Part shown: one piece after another, positions 1-12,299 of the stretch
Position numbering within the stretch: the stretch's first letter is position 1
Layout: each line of letters begins with the position of its first letter
Assembly (NCBI GenBank): GCA_029931535.1
Contig: JAQPZY010001419.1
Location: 824,001 to 888,000 of the forward strand
Direction of reading: 5' to 3'
Length of the DNA stretch: 64,000 nt
Source: Margaritifera margaritifera
Lineage: Eukaryota > Mollusca > Bivalvia > Unionida > Margaritiferidae
Program-made: the position numbers and the translations under genes
The notes under the pieces: model-generated
Database searches by the model: none
What the model was told of the DNA's origin: nothing
What the model saw: only the letters and a program-made list of their open reading frames with translations

Positions 1-413
1 AGTTTATGATTTGAAATCAGTCTTATACATTTTTAAAAAAAACAACAGCTGTTGGATTGTTTTCTATTTGGTAAATTACAGTTTTATGGGAACTTAAAAA
101 GCAAGGATATTCCTACAATACTAGGTTTCACTATTCTTAAAGAATGCCCATTATCCTCAAACAACTTCTATAGAAAGGTTTTATTTTATTACTTGCAAGT
201 AATTTTCACTTTCACCTAATCACTACAAAGAGTTATAATTTAAGTCAGATTTGTCTTAATATTCCAATTTTTTGCCCATAAAATTCACAACCTTTGTATG
301 TACAGTTTGAGATCAGTAGTAACAGAGCTGCATTGTGGGACAATGATAGTGTATACATGCAAAACCTTCCTTCTCAAGAAAGTGTTCTAAAATATATCTC
401 TATTTCTTTTCAG

Positions 414-572
414 ATGGAGAAATATTTTCCTGGGGTAAAAATGCCCGTGGTAGACTTGGTAGAAGTGATGAAGACACCATGACACCAAAGAAAGTTATTT
501 TCCAAGGAGAAGACGTGTTTACTGTTGTCAGCATCTCCTGTAGCCATGGCAATACACTAGTTGCAACAAAAC
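414..572 (+). CDS. Internal exon of an RCC1-repeat protein, NEK8/NEK9-like (partial gene)
   Basis: A 159-bp exon lies between a pyrimidine-rich acceptor (tctatttcttttcag) and a consensus donor (gtaagt). It starts with two bases of a split codon and ends with one, so it has symmetric phase. The frame reads ...GEIFSWGKNARGRLGR, then an acidic stretch, then VSISCSHGNTLVATK. This is one RCC1 propeller blade: the WG-x-GxLG turn followed by the cysteine/HG strand. RCC1 domains of NIMA-related kinases NEK8 and NEK9 have this layout, where the propeller regulates the kinase and docks partners, so such a protein is the likeliest parent. Another RCC1-superfamily protein cannot be excluded. Positions 1-413 are intron. 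No further exon of this gene was recognised to the right, so gene identity rests on one exon. Confidence 0.7.
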
Positions 573-2739
573 GTAAGTAGTACTGTGTTAAAAAAGATTG
601 GTACACAAGAATTACTAAGCTCATAAAACAAGAATTTGTGCTTCACCAGAGTTTTATCAGGCTTTAAAACTTTTTGTTGAAATCTTTAGTTCTGGTCTCA
701 TTGGCTCCAAGGAAAATTACAGTGAAGATGACATGTAGCAGAGCTTTTAATCTGAATATTAAGTAGTGCCAAGTCCACTCTAGAGCAGAAGATGTAATAT
801 ACATGGATTGTACATACTTGATGTTGACAAGATAACTCCTCAACAGCAGGTATGCAAAAAATATTAACATCACTTTACTGTTTGTCAAGTGGATTCAGGC
901 TGCATAAAAAGATAAGCTGGTTGTCATTTTGGTTGATCTTCAGCACAGTTACCTTGCACAGTTGGTACCGAGTAAATTTAGTACTTATGTTTTTACTTTT
1001 TTAAATTAGCTGTTTCTATTTGCACTTAAAGCCATGACCAGATACAAAGCAGACTGGCTTCTTTGTGAGTGCAACATTTTGGAGAGAAGAATTAGTCCAA
1101 GTCTACAAAAATGATTACAGTTAAACTGTGCATTCTTCATAACATTTGTAATTAGTTTTGTTCTTAGTCCAAATTAAGCCATGACATACTGTCTTTATTA
1201 GTATCTGCTGTTGCTATCCTAACAACTTTGGGAAAAGCTTACCATGTAGAGTCCGGCAGTAAGAATTGTTTCCATGCTGACCATCAGATTTCCATTTTAC
1301 ACTTTTCATAACACAAAGTTTAGAAAGTCATATTTAACAGCATCAAGTTATCGTGTAAAGAGTTACTTCTAGTCCTAAATTATGAAAAAAAAAAAAAAAA
1401 AATACTGACTTTGAAATAAATGAAAAGTTAATATATTACATGGTCTCTCTCTTGAACACCCCTCTCCCCTTTCCTTACCAGTGCCCACCTGCTGTTTATG
1501 GGCAGAATCCCTTGGCACCAATGAGTTAGTGTTAAGCATCCCTCTAGGATGGCCACCTTTTTAAAGCGGCCAGCATATTAGTGCAAAAAAATGTAAAATG
1601 TACCCCTCACAAGTGGACACACAATGGGCTTACAGATGGAAATCTCATGAATATTTGTTGATTTCTAAATTCCACACAATGACATTTGTTCCAACTTGCT
1701 GATAATGTACCAAACTTTAATTCATACAAAGAGATAAGTAATCAGATTATCCTTACTGATGTGTGTTCCTTAGATGTAAGCTTACTGGCTATTACTACCA
1801 CCGATAATTATCAAGAAGACAAAAGTTAACTGCTAAGAAAAACAGTATTGTTCAGTTTCAGTAAGCACGACATCCAGTCACCATAAAATACAAATGGTAC
1901 ATCAGGTGTCTTGATTTATCTCCTAGATTACAAAATGTAAATGAAAGGGTACCAGACTAAAACCAGTTGATCATGTGACAGACTCACTTCCTTTGTCAAC
2001 ACAGAGGATTTTCAGTAGTTGCCCGTGAAGGAATAATTTGTGGCAGAAAGTGCAAAATGTTGTTCGAAATTCTCAGTTTAGAAGGAAAAATGAAAGCAGT
2101 TCGACTAAACAAAGAGGGCGATTCCTTTGAACACTGCTGAAAAACTTGAGGTCAGAAAGATTCAAATAAATATCATCAGTTATAAATTCTGCAGCAGTGG
2201 GAAAATGGAATGGACAAAGAATGATAGTTAGAGCCAGATGTTTGTACATGAATGGTTTTGCAGTGCAATTGACTATTAATCAAAAAATTTTAAATAACAT
2301 TAATAAAAGTTTTGTCAAAGTTATTGCATAACATTCATATAATTTTTAAATGAAAATATTAAATATTTAAAATTAGTTATGCCTTTCTTCATATGTAATT
2401 ATTACTTGAATCCATGTTATCCCTCTCTAGAATGGCCACCCCTCTTACAAGGCCACTTTCCAGTTGCAAAAGGGTTGGCCCTATAACAGGGGCTTTGCTG
2501 TATAGACAAAGTTAATCGTAAGATAGTGATAGCAGTTAGCCTCCACATTAGTGAAAAGTCAGTTTCATATATTTTCTTTACTGCAGCCCAGTGTAATCGA
2601 TGCCACATGCTTGATCTTTCTTATCTTTCTCACTTTCCATTTCATTTCAGCTACACATGGAACTGGCAATTCCTTAGATTGATGAAGAATATATGGAAAG
2701 TGTTGCCAAATTGAACCTCAGATGGGAAAGACCATTCGG
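573..2739. other. Intron or intergenic DNA, no gene seen
   Basis: AT-rich sequence downstream of the RCC1 exon donor. It has an 18-20 nt poly-A tract near 1384 and two short related segments around 1535-1570 and 2418-2450 (both read 'atccctct..a.aatggccacc'), probably remnants of one dispersed repeat. No splice-bounded exon with recognisable protein similarity was found. Confidence 0.5.
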
Positions 2740-2932
2740 CCATTTTCATTTGTGTCTTTTATGGCACATCAACACTTTTAAGGTTATATCACACTGAGGC
2801 AAGTAGACTAAAGCACCTTGCCCAAGGACACACTATGGCAGGTGATGCAGGCTAATCTGAAGATGGGAACTGAACCAGAACCCTTCCGGTCACGAGTCCA
2901 GTGCCTTGATCACTGAGCTACCGCAACTCACC
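2740..2932 (-). mobile_element. tRNA-derived SINE, minus orientation (copy 1)
   Basis: Read on the minus strand, a tRNA-like head (ttgcggtagctcagtgatca, an A-box-like segment) is followed by a degenerate B box (ggttctggttcag). A body with the conserved block 'gtgtccttgggcaagg' comes next. The same head and body recur at 15025-15178, 21370-21585 and 53577-53790, so this is a SINE family rather than a tRNA gene. The central block resembles the deeply conserved central domains known in animal SINE superfamilies; which superfamily needs an alignment. Confidence 0.75.
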
Positions 2933-4706
2933 ACAGCCATGTCAAAAAATGTGCAATAGTTTTCCCCAACACAAGCTGATCATTGAACTGTTTCAGCAGA
3001 TATTTTAGCATACATCTTTGTACATCTGATCCCAGGTGAACTTGTGCATATAATTTGTTATACTTTTTGAACATACTGTGTTATTTGCTGCTGCAAAGAG
3101 TTGCAGAATACCTAATAGACAATAAACATACACAAATACAATATATACTGCATACAGAAATTTATATGATGGCAGAATGTTTACATGCAGAGAAGAGTCT
3201 GTTTACAGAAATGAGGCCATTCTACTCTTCAATGGCAAATATTGTAAATATAAAGTATATTAAATATTCCTACTGTTGAATGTTATGGTGACTTGAGCTT
3301 ATAATGTTAAATAAAATGGATATAGGATTTAGATCAAGCTTAAACTGAAAACATACACCAGTATGTGTCAGTCAAAATTCCAAATTAAAAGCAAAAGATA
3401 GATGTGCTAGGATGGAACTTGTAAAAAAATGTCAAAATTCTTTTTGAGGATAAAATTCTCATGCACGATTTTCAGTCCACTGTGTTGATTATGACAGCTT
3501 CCATACAGAACTCACCAATCATATGTAATTACTTTATACAGTTGCCATTTTTACACTGATTATATAGTTATTTTGACCAAGTCAGTTAATTTTGGAAGTG
3601 CTGTATATGTATTTGGTGCCAGTGCTTCCATCCTTAGTGGTAGTAGAATGGGACCCACATTCATATGGGTGATGAATAAAATTACTTTAAAGTCCCCTGA
3701 AGAGACAAAAAGTAAAAACAAAATCCTAATTAACAGGTTTCATTTTTACTGTAAAATGTGTAATTACATATGTTACCTGCCTCTTAGAATTGTTTTACAG
3801 AATAACTACTGCTCCTAGAATCATATTGATTTCTGAAAATACAACTAAGTATGAAATAAAAAGGATATTGTTGATTTTACAAGTTTTTTAATAACATTCA
3901 TTTTTCATTTCCTATACATTTTTCATGAAAAATTGTGCGTTTGTATGCAGATACACACTTTATCTGGAGCTATAATCAGGCAAAGTATACTATAATTATC
4001 TGTGCTATGGTAAAACAAATGTTTACACCAAATAGAGGATTAGGCTTGACTATATACATGACCATCATGTACACACTTGTAACAAGCTGTGACCATCGTG
4101 TACATGTATCATTCTGTTTTGTATTCTTTCATTTGTTACTAATAGTCACATTTCAGTTATACGTTTTTTTTCTTTAAGTCGACATGAAACCAGTCTATTG
4201 AGATGACTTGTATCAGACCATATATAAACTTTTGTTGAAATGACAAAAATGTTTCCAAAATGAAATAAATAGCATAAAAATATTTCTTGATTTTGAGATT
4301 ATTAAATCATTCCATACAAGTGATAGCTATTAAACACAAATCCAAAAAACATAAAAGAAATATTCAACATGGATTTTCTTGGAAAACAAAAGAATTCAAA
4401 GGTCTAACAAATTTTTCAACAGTACAGGACTGTCATATGGTTTTGCAGAAATTGTGTACTTTAGTCATGTATTTAGCCTTTTGATCAGAGCAAGCTTTTC
4501 AAAACAACATACATGACAGTCATGTATATAGCTCGGTCAACTATACACGAGAGACAGAATAGTTACATGTATAGGGTATGTCAACTCATTGCGAGTCGGA
4601 CACATTCTGGGATTTTTCTTGTGTTTCAACACGTGTACAAATATTCATCATTAGTCGATGCTTTATCACATTTCATGTACAAAGGAATGAGGCAGTTTTG
4701 AAAATT
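2933..4706. other. Non-coding DNA, nothing specific seen
   Basis: AT-rich DNA with short chance reading frames of low complexity. No splice-bounded frame, RNA gene or clear repeat was recognised. Confidence 0.45.
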
Positions 4707-4782
4707 CTAACAGGGTCAATAATTTTGGTTAGAGTGAATTATATCTAACAGGGTCAATAATTTTGTTTAGAGTGAATTATAG
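4707..4782. repeat. Two-copy 38-bp direct repeat
   Basis: The block beginning 'ctaacagggtcaataatttt' occurs twice, head to tail, at 4707 and 4745, with one or two differences. A poly-G run follows at about 4840-4850. Confidence 0.8.
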
Positions 4783-5559
4783 ACATTTTTCAGCATCAGT
4801 TAGTTGCCTCTTATGACATGCAGGAGGATGCATCAATGGGGGGGGGGGGGTAAGTGTTCAATCACAGCAATGTCTTTTGTATAGATTTATATAATAGATT
4901 CCTGTATTTTGCATATTTGGACATATGTATTCTCATTCTCCGCCATTTTTTACATCACCAGTCCAAAGTATACCACTCCCTTAATGGAAACTCAAAACGT
5001 GTCCCATACAGAATTCTTTGTGACTGGATTTCAACTTCAGAGACTGTACCAGCTGTCACACGGAGGTGGTTACTGCAGGATTGTTACTTATTTTGGACTA
5101 TGTACTGTATTCATAGAACTTGCAGAGTAAAAAACCTACACTAAATATAAGGAACATTTTGAATCTGCTGCTTTTTGCTGAAATTCAAGAATAAATAATG
5201 ATCATGTGGCAACTGGTCCTGTGTGTCAACTGATGCAGACCCTCTACTCAGTCCACACTTGCTCTGGTTGTTTATCTAATTTGCATCTGGCACATCACAC
5301 GAGTATGCTACCAAGTCCAGGACATTAGTTAGAACTTTAACTCAAGTCCCTCAGTATCTGAACTATGACTGAACCAGATTCAGCATCCTGTGATCAAATT
5401 AATGCACTTTTTTTTAATTACAAACACTTTAAAAAATCAGAGATGATATATGTCCATGTTCAGCTATAGTATGTGGGAGAATGTTCGAGGGAGAACTGGA
5501 GATTTGGGCTGTTCAAATCTTCAAGTAGCAACACATAGAACACTCTTCGGAATTTAAAT

Positions 5560-5770
5560 ACCGTATATATTAGCATATAGGCATATCCAACTGCATAGAC
5601 CCAGATCTGCCGTCACATAATGCACCGGCAGATCTGGGTCTATGCAGTTTGTAAGGACTAATCTGTAGAACAAACTACATAGACCCTGATCTGCCTGAAC
5701 ATTATTCAACAGCAGATCAGGATCCATGTTGTTTGCATTTGGACCCGGCTTATACACGAGTATATACAGT
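5560..5770. mobile_element. MITE-like element with palindromic arms (copy A of the 'agatctg' family)
   Basis: The ends are imperfect terminal inverted repeats: left 'accgtatatattagcatata', and right, reverse-complemented, 'actgtatatactcgtgtata', each followed by a 'tccaa.tgc' block. Inside are two palindromic modules ('agacccagatctgcc' facing 'ggcagatctgggtct') joined by a 23-bp linker. The linker is the reverse complement of the linker seen in the copies at 19425 and 27672, so this copy lies in the opposite orientation. It contains no coding frame and looks like a non-autonomous DNA transposon. Confidence 0.7.
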
Positions 5771-5989
5771 ATTATAGATCACAAAGAATCAATTATTTTT
5801 ATATTCACTGCATGGTTGATAGAAATGTACAAGCCTCATTACTATTATGCCTAGTTGCTTTTGCATGCAACAATTTATGGAAATTTGTTTCTAGTTTGTA
5901 ACTAGCTTCCAACCATTGAAAAGAATTGTTTTCTATACCACCCTCTCCCATGAAAACAAAGTTTTGGGGGTATACTGGAGTCCCCTTGT

Positions 5990-7010
5990 CCATCTGTCAC
6001 ATTTTGTTTACTTGTATCTCCTTAATCCTTTGAGACATATCTTCATGAAATGTAGTGTGCTTTTATATCATGACTAGACATTGTGTTCGGTAAACAATGG
6101 AGTTTAATCAGCATTTTAAGTTTATCCCCATTAGAAATTGTGTCCATCTGTCACTCATCTCCAGTTAATATTGCAAGAATTGTTCAAGAGATCTTGATTA
6201 AACTCTATATGCATTTGTATTATGATGGTGTCCCATTAAAGATTTGGCTTTGTCAGACGACTACTTTTAGAGCCGTCTCCCCATATTGGAAAATTTTATT
6301 TACTGTATTTAGTGTAATATGTTCACATGCACTAATAAGCACACATACCACTTTTTGGTCAGGAAAGCTGCTGCTAAATTGATCTAGAACATCAGGTTTT
6401 TCTCAGAACCTACCACCTAACTTTGTGCCTTAAAATTGATCTCAGAAACTTATCTTGCATGTATAATGTAAAGCAGAAAACATATTTTACATGTGAAAAG
6501 TATATATACACGTTTTATTAGGGGTTACCATATTGGGAGAGAGAACAAACCGCCAGAGAGGAAAGTTCCCAATATAGATCAATGATAAAAATTTCTAATG
6601 TGTGTGTGTGTATATATATATATATTATGGGGAAAATGTTTGACATCATCAGTGTGCATTTATTAGAATGAACTTTAATCCCATGAAATTTACCAAAATT
6701 AAATTTTTTCAAGTAGCTATTATGTAGAATACAACCAACTTCACATTTCCATAACCATCTGAAGTATCTTCATTAAACTATTGTATAATGAAATATACAG
6801 GTCATATAAAAGAATGGGCTCTGATAAGCTTTTTAATAGTAATCACCATTTTTGAAGAAAAAAAATAATGTCCATCCGTCTGTCAGACTCTACTGTTAAT
6901 ACCTTCACAATTGTTGAGACATGTTCATGAAACTTGGTATGCATTTGCATTAGGACAAGGGTTTGTTAGATATGCCAAGAATGGCTTTCGTCAGATTATT
7001 AGCTTTAAAG
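5990..7010 (+). repeat. Three dispersed units of a mollusc-type repeat
   Basis: Three segments (about 5990-6130, 6148-6290 and 6885-7010) share the order 'tctgtcac..', 'ttgagacat.ttcatgaaa', 'atgcatttg.attatga'. They are diverged copies of a repeat. The open frames here (for example at 6911-7192) follow the repeat and do not look like genes. A (TG)n(TA)n tract lies at about 6599-6626. Confidence 0.5.
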
Positions 7011-7464
7011 CTGGAGTATTTTGTAAGCACTTGCTCACGGACAGATCTAGTTTGTGCACGTTTCAACAAACAAATGTTTGCACAAATTGTTTTTACAATG
7101 CTGGTTATTTAAAGTGTTTTTTTGCAGGTACATTTATAACATTTTCCCATCCATATGATGTTTTTTGCAAGATAATGAATAGACCATTTTAGACCAATGC
7201 TGAATACATGTCATGTGCAAAAGGAGTAGAAAGAATTTTTTGTGCAAGTGTGTTGCATATTGAATGAATTTTTGAAAGTTGTTGTATTAAATTTGTTTGT
7301 ACAAGTGAACCATAAAGATGCATAATTGCAGTTAAAGGGATAAAGTGATTACATAAAAATATGATCATTTTATATGCTTTATTTTTCATTTGTTCATTCA
7401 CTCATAAATATCTCCAAACTTACCTGCAGAAAAATGCTGAAAATAGATGGCTTGGTTTATTTCA

Positions 7465-7640
7465 CAAGTGAATTTTCATCATTGTGGATTTTGTAAATAC
7501 TACAAACCATTGAATTTATAGACCCAAACAATGATTTTTCTGTGGAAACAGTACCATAACTTAAATACCAACAAAAGGTCATTTTTTGCAAAACCACAAA
7601 AATTGGTGTTCACGAAAATAAATGAATTTACAGTATTATC
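7465..7640. repeat. Dispersed repeat of the 'ttttcat.gtggattttg' type
   Basis: The segment opens with 'gaattttcatcattgtggat' and closes with 'cacgaaaataaatgaattta'. It is related to 16226-16470 and, more distantly, to 32616-32850. It resembles a repeat class common in bivalve genomes; that comparison is from memory, not from a search. Confidence 0.5.
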
Positions 7641-7819
7641 AAATGTTGCACACAGCTTACCACAAATCACACACCTGCCCAATGTAACAGCCTAACCAAA
7701 ATTTTATACAATCGACAGATTGCGGAGATGTTCCAAGTCTTTTTAATCACAGGACAAGAAATAGCTATTAGCTGGCTTATGGTTCAGTTCTCCTGTTATG
7801 TATTTTGCATAATGTCATA

Positions 7820-8740
7820 TTTTTTTTTAACAAGCGAGTCCCAACATTTGACCCATGTTGTTTTACAATGAATCTAGAAATGCTCATGTTGGTGTAAACA
7901 AGCTTATGTGTACCAGATGCTATGGGTATGTAACTCACTTATCACAGGGTTGAAATGTGAAACTATGCACTCAGTGAACGTCCAGTATTTGAAAGCAAAA
8001 ATGTGTATCAAATTGTTTGATGAAATTACAATAGATTACCCAGATTTTCTTCGAAGTTTGTTCAGAGAAAGGAAAATTACGGTACTTGTATCTCCGTACA
8101 AGTGTAGATGTTTGAACATTTGTTTGTCAGATCTGAGACAGGGCAAAAATAGAGAGGCATAGACATATGATGTTGTAGGTTTTTCAGTGTAAAATTACCC
8201 AATTTGTCAAATCATAAAATCGACTGGGTGCCTTGTAAGAAAAATAATTATCACTCAAACATGAGAAATTTATATACATCTTATTACAGAAAGAAACAAG
8301 AATTTACAATAAGAAAAAAAGCCCAATTATTAAAGCTAACATAACCTTAATGTTCCACTCCACAGTTCTATATTTTGCACAGGGTTAAATTTTCAAGAAA
8401 CAGCAAATCCAGACATTTGACCCATGGGATTAGGTGTTATTTAATAAAGAATCCAGGAATGCTTATGTTGGCTTTAACCAGTTTTATTTAAGCATTCACC
8501 GTATGCCAGTATTGAACTCTGTATGATTACCACAGGTTTCTAATGTGAAACTATGTGCTCAGAGTGAATGCCCAGTTTTAGAAAGCAAAACCGTGTACAA
8601 AATATTTTAGTTGAACTTGAATAAAAAGTTTAGCCAGTCAGATTTTCTTCAAATTTCTTTGAGAAAGGAAAATAAAGGTACTTAAATCACTATACGAGTG
8701 TATATGTTGGAAAATTTGTCAGAACAGGAACAGAGCAAAA
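7820..8740 (+). repeat. Two copies of an unclassified ~350-bp dispersed repeat
   Basis: Segments at about 7835-8110 and 8395-8740 share the ordered blocks 'acatttgacccatg', 'gaatgct.atgttgg', 'gtgaaactatg.gctcag', 'gaa.g.ccagt..t..gaaagcaaaa' and 'gattttcttc.aa'. A third copy is at 49060-49330. No terminal repeats or coding frame were recognised. Confidence 0.7.
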
Positions 8741-9284
8741 ATACAAAATTTTTGCTAGTTCACAAGCTGAATTTAACTGGGCGTAGAATAAATATGACCT
8801 AAAAATATGATAAAATTACAAGCTACACCGATACATTTTTTATTTTGGATCATATATGACCAAAGTCATTGTTTTGGGCAATTTTCAAGAGATTGAACCT
8901 CAAGCAGACAACATGCATTCCTAAAAGTTAAATTTTTTGAAAAATGTGGAGTGTAATCGGTCTCCTATCCTACAATCGCTCAACTCATCATTCCCAAATG
9001 ATGAATATCAAAATCACATAAAATCACTCCCACTAATTAACATAATGACTTCTATAAAATGTAATTTTCTTTTTGAAAATTTTACCACTTTATATTCCTT
9101 TTAAAAGTTTTGGTTCATGGAGAAAGTTTCACAAAAACTAGATGAAATATAGAGTTTTGATTTGAACATGTAATATATTAAAATTGTCCAAGGTGTCAGA
9201 CCAGTGAACCACAATGCTTTATAGTCAGCAAAGTTCAGCACCCCAGATGTAATTACATAATAATCAAACAAAATCCAGCTTGAG

Positions 9285-9605
9285 AGTGGGCAGCAGTACA
9301 TTGGGATGTTGATGGATATCAAGTGGTCAGTATCTGGAGCCAGGGGATTCATCAATCAGTACACAGGGATGTTAATGGATGGCTAGAGGTCAATAGAGGA
9401 CACCTAGGGAGTCATCAATCGGTGCACTGGGATGTTGATGAATAGCTAGTGGTCAGCAGATGTAGCCTGGAGATTTGTCAATTAGTGCAGTGGAATGATC
9501 GTGGATTGATAGTGTTCAGTGAATGTGAGCCTGGGGATTCATCAATCAGTGCATTGGGATGTTAATGGATAGCTAGTGGTTGATAGATGGTGTCTGGTGA
9601 TTTGT
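9285..9605 (+). repeat. ~80-bp minisatellite, about four diverged units
   Basis: The motif 'gggatgttgatggat...tagtggtca' followed by 'agcc.gg.gattcatcaatcagt' recurs at roughly 80-bp spacing with substitutions and small indels. Confidence 0.7.
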
Positions 9606-9899
9606 CTGTTTCATTACTCCTGATGATCTGAAACATTGTTTCCTTACAAGGTAAGATTCTTGAGATTGGCGAGTATTGTTTAAATGAACTAGTCTTGACT
9701 ATCCACCTGTCCTAAACGATCACTTTAACCCTTTCACATGGGTGGCTATTTTCTCCTACTTAAGTTTCTGCAACTGTTCTACAACTAGAGTTGTTGTCAT
9801 ATCCGATAGAATCCAAACAAAAAGAAATTGTGATACAAACCAAACCTTATGAAACCATTTTTTTGAGTAAAATGTTTCTTTGATAATACTTACCCAATC

Positions 9900-10940
9900 A
9901 TATTATTTGCAGAGTACATCCACTACCAAGCAGATCCAGCCATCCCAAGCTAAACAAGACATTTACCACGTCTTTTGGCTTGTTTTAGCAACAAGAGACA
10001 AAAATTTGTCTGCATGCCAAGACAAAAGTAGTCTTCTCTTTGATAGAGGAACTGGTGCCAAATCCAGTCTATCGTCAGTTACTACTAAAGCGGACACGTA
10101 CACTCTTCCAGGGATGAGAATGCTATCTATGATCTCCATGCCAAGGCTTGAATGATTAAGTTTGGGAACAGTTGCACTCAATTTGCTAAGCTAGTGGTGA
10201 ATGTCCTAACCACAAGCAGATATGCAAGAAAATCAAATAGTCTTGGGTTAGTACCTAGTATGCTGAGTGGATAACCCAAAGGATCCAGGACAACAGAGCC
10301 TGAACAGAAATATTATCCCTTTCTTCTTAAAGTGGTAAAACAAGTGAGATCTCCCTCTTCTGGTCAGCTCAGTCTGCTTCAGGTACTACTTAAGTGTCCT
10401 GATGGAGTCCTGTAGATGCCCATGGGATGAAGGGTCCAAATAACACATCAGTTTCAAGACAAAAGACTGATTTCCCATGAGGGGGAGATTGTTCTTAGCA
10501 TTGAAAGCAGGGGCCATCATGCAAGAGAACCAAACCCTTGTGGCAGAACTGCAGATAGTTTGGGTCAATGGATAAGGTGTAGATCTTGCTGATTCTGCCT
10601 GCTGTAGACCCATGGCAATAAAGGCTCGAACATTCCACTGATGACATCATCTATGTAGGACATTGTGCAACACTTAAATATCCCCCGACTGCTCTCAAAT
10701 TCATATTGGCACACCCTATCAATCAACCTTGTCAACTGGCTGACACAACGTTGTTCTACCCAATATGCAAAACTGTAGGAGGGTGTTAGCTATTTGTGGT
10801 ATGGAGCCTTTTAAATAAGAGATGTCTCTGCTTGCACCATTGGGAGACAATTCTCCATTCCATTTCCTGTTATAGGCCTTCAAAGTGGTGGGTTTTCTTT
10901 CCCAATCAATTCTGTCCACCACTTGTTTAGTGAAACGTTT
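9900..10940 (-). pseudogene. DIRS tyrosine recombinase remnant
   Basis: At 10922-10719 the minus strand reads 'TTLKAYNRKWNGE' and then 'GSIPQIANTLLQF', matching the N-terminal (core-binding) part of DIRS tyrosine recombinases, which typically read 'ST...Y...W..F'. Further on, 10181-9963 contains 'RLDLAPVPLSKRRLLLSWH', resembling the 'LCPVRAL..YL' segment ahead of the catalytic box. The catalytic RHR-Y residues could not be placed with confidence, and the frame is broken. Confidence 0.65.
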
Positions 10941-11039
10941 CTTTTTGAGAGCTTGTTTGATATGGGCCAGGTGTACAGGTTCAGGGTTTCTGGATTTGGA
11001 TGGAAAACCTGAGTGAATATCCGCAGCTAGACTGAGGTC

Positions 11040-11655
11040 AATGATCCATGTTATTTCCTGCTTGATGGGACCAATCAGATTTAGTCAGCACTCAGATTCC
11101 TTCATGCAAGGCTTTGGTAATCAGAGGGATTGGGGGAAAGGCATGTGCGCAGAGACCATTCCAGTTCAGGGAAAAGGTGCCGACTGCCCAGGCTTTTGGA
11201 TCTGGATCGGGCAATGGTTGGCACTCGACATTCCCTCTTGTCACAAAGAGGTCCACAAGAGGTTGACCCCAGCAGGTGCAGATTGAATACCGAGGGGCAA
11301 AAGAACCACTTGGTGTGGACCAGCTGATTCTGTTGGAACAGCTAATACCTTAAACTTGCCTGGGATGTAGCAGACATAAAAGTGGTTTCACCAACAAGGT
11401 CTTGGGACTCCCTTGCCCTCTGATGTAACTGACAACAGAGTTTGTCACAAAGATTGTGAGCGCCCATTCCAGATAACAGATCCTGCCATAACTGAAAGGT
11501 ATTTGATATGGCTTTCATCTCCAGGAGGTTGATATGTGTGGAGCACTCCTGAAGGGGCCAAACCTCCGCCATGAAAGGAGAGCTGGAGGTGGGCACCAGG
11601 CATGCTAGTGTCTGTGCAGATCAAGACTTCTGATGGTTCATCTTGCAACAAAATA
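11040..11655 (-). pseudogene. DIRS RNase H and downstream domain remnant
   Basis: The minus strand reads 'VLICTDTSMPGAHLQ' (about 11640-11590), an RNase H first-strand motif with its catalytic D. After a frameshift near 11545 comes 'STHINLLEMKAISNTFQLW'. At 11271-11220 the frame reads WGQPLVDLFVTRGN, the 'VDLFA(T/S)..N' block that follows RNase H in DIRS elements. Two or more frameshifts inactivate it. Confidence 0.8.
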
Positions 11656-12170
11656 CCTGCAGTCAGCCAGGGAAGGTCCTTCTATTTGCCCAGATGATAC
11701 CTCAAATACTCTGAAACTTTGATCACTTGATCTGGTAGGCAAAGTTTTGGCCGCCACATGAATAGAAGGGTAATCTACATAGGTCTCATGAAGTGGTGAC
11801 ACAAGATGAGAAGGTTCATGGTCACTGCAGTGGTAAATTAATTCCTGGGTTAAGATTAGATTTTCCAAGTGGAAGGGGGATGCCAGAATGGTTTTCCTCA
11901 AGAGAGATATTCTTGGGAGAAACAAATTCAAAATAAAGGGGTTTTTGGACCCTAGATGAATGAAGTGCTGGGAGAAAAAGAGATGGGATTTGTACTTGTT
12001 CACAACGAATCTTAGATGAAGCAAAAGCAAAACATGGGATTTCATGTCCTGCTACAAAAGGTTGTTCACTTTGTGCTTTTGGAGGACATCATCCATGTGG
12101 TTCAGTATCATCAATGTAGAGATGGTTATCAAGTGAGATATGACACTGTTCATGATTCTTATTAACTGCA
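11640..12170 (-). pseudogene. DIRS reverse transcriptase remnant
   Basis: The catalytic motif reads LYIDD on the minus strand, with YIDD at 12118-12107. It is followed after a shift by 'FVVNKYKSHLFFSQHFIHLG' at about 12020-11960. The latter is the conserved thumb-side segment of DIRS/Ngaro reverse transcriptases ('G..IN..KS.L.PSQ...YLG'). Stops immediately after YIDD and a change of frame show that it is inactive. Confidence 0.8.
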
Positions 12171-12299
12171 CAGTCTCCCTCTTACATGGCACTGAGGACC
12201 AATATCAGGGCCTTCACACTGAACTCAGATACCTGAAAGTGTTAGTTAATCTGAAAGTGTTGGTTAATAGGGCTTAGATCTTGGAAAAGTAAGATCTTG

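Noticed and set aside
573..9600. Further exons of the RCC1/NEK-like gene
   Set aside because: Scanned for splice-bounded frames with RCC1, coiled-coil or kinase character; none was convincing, so none is reported.
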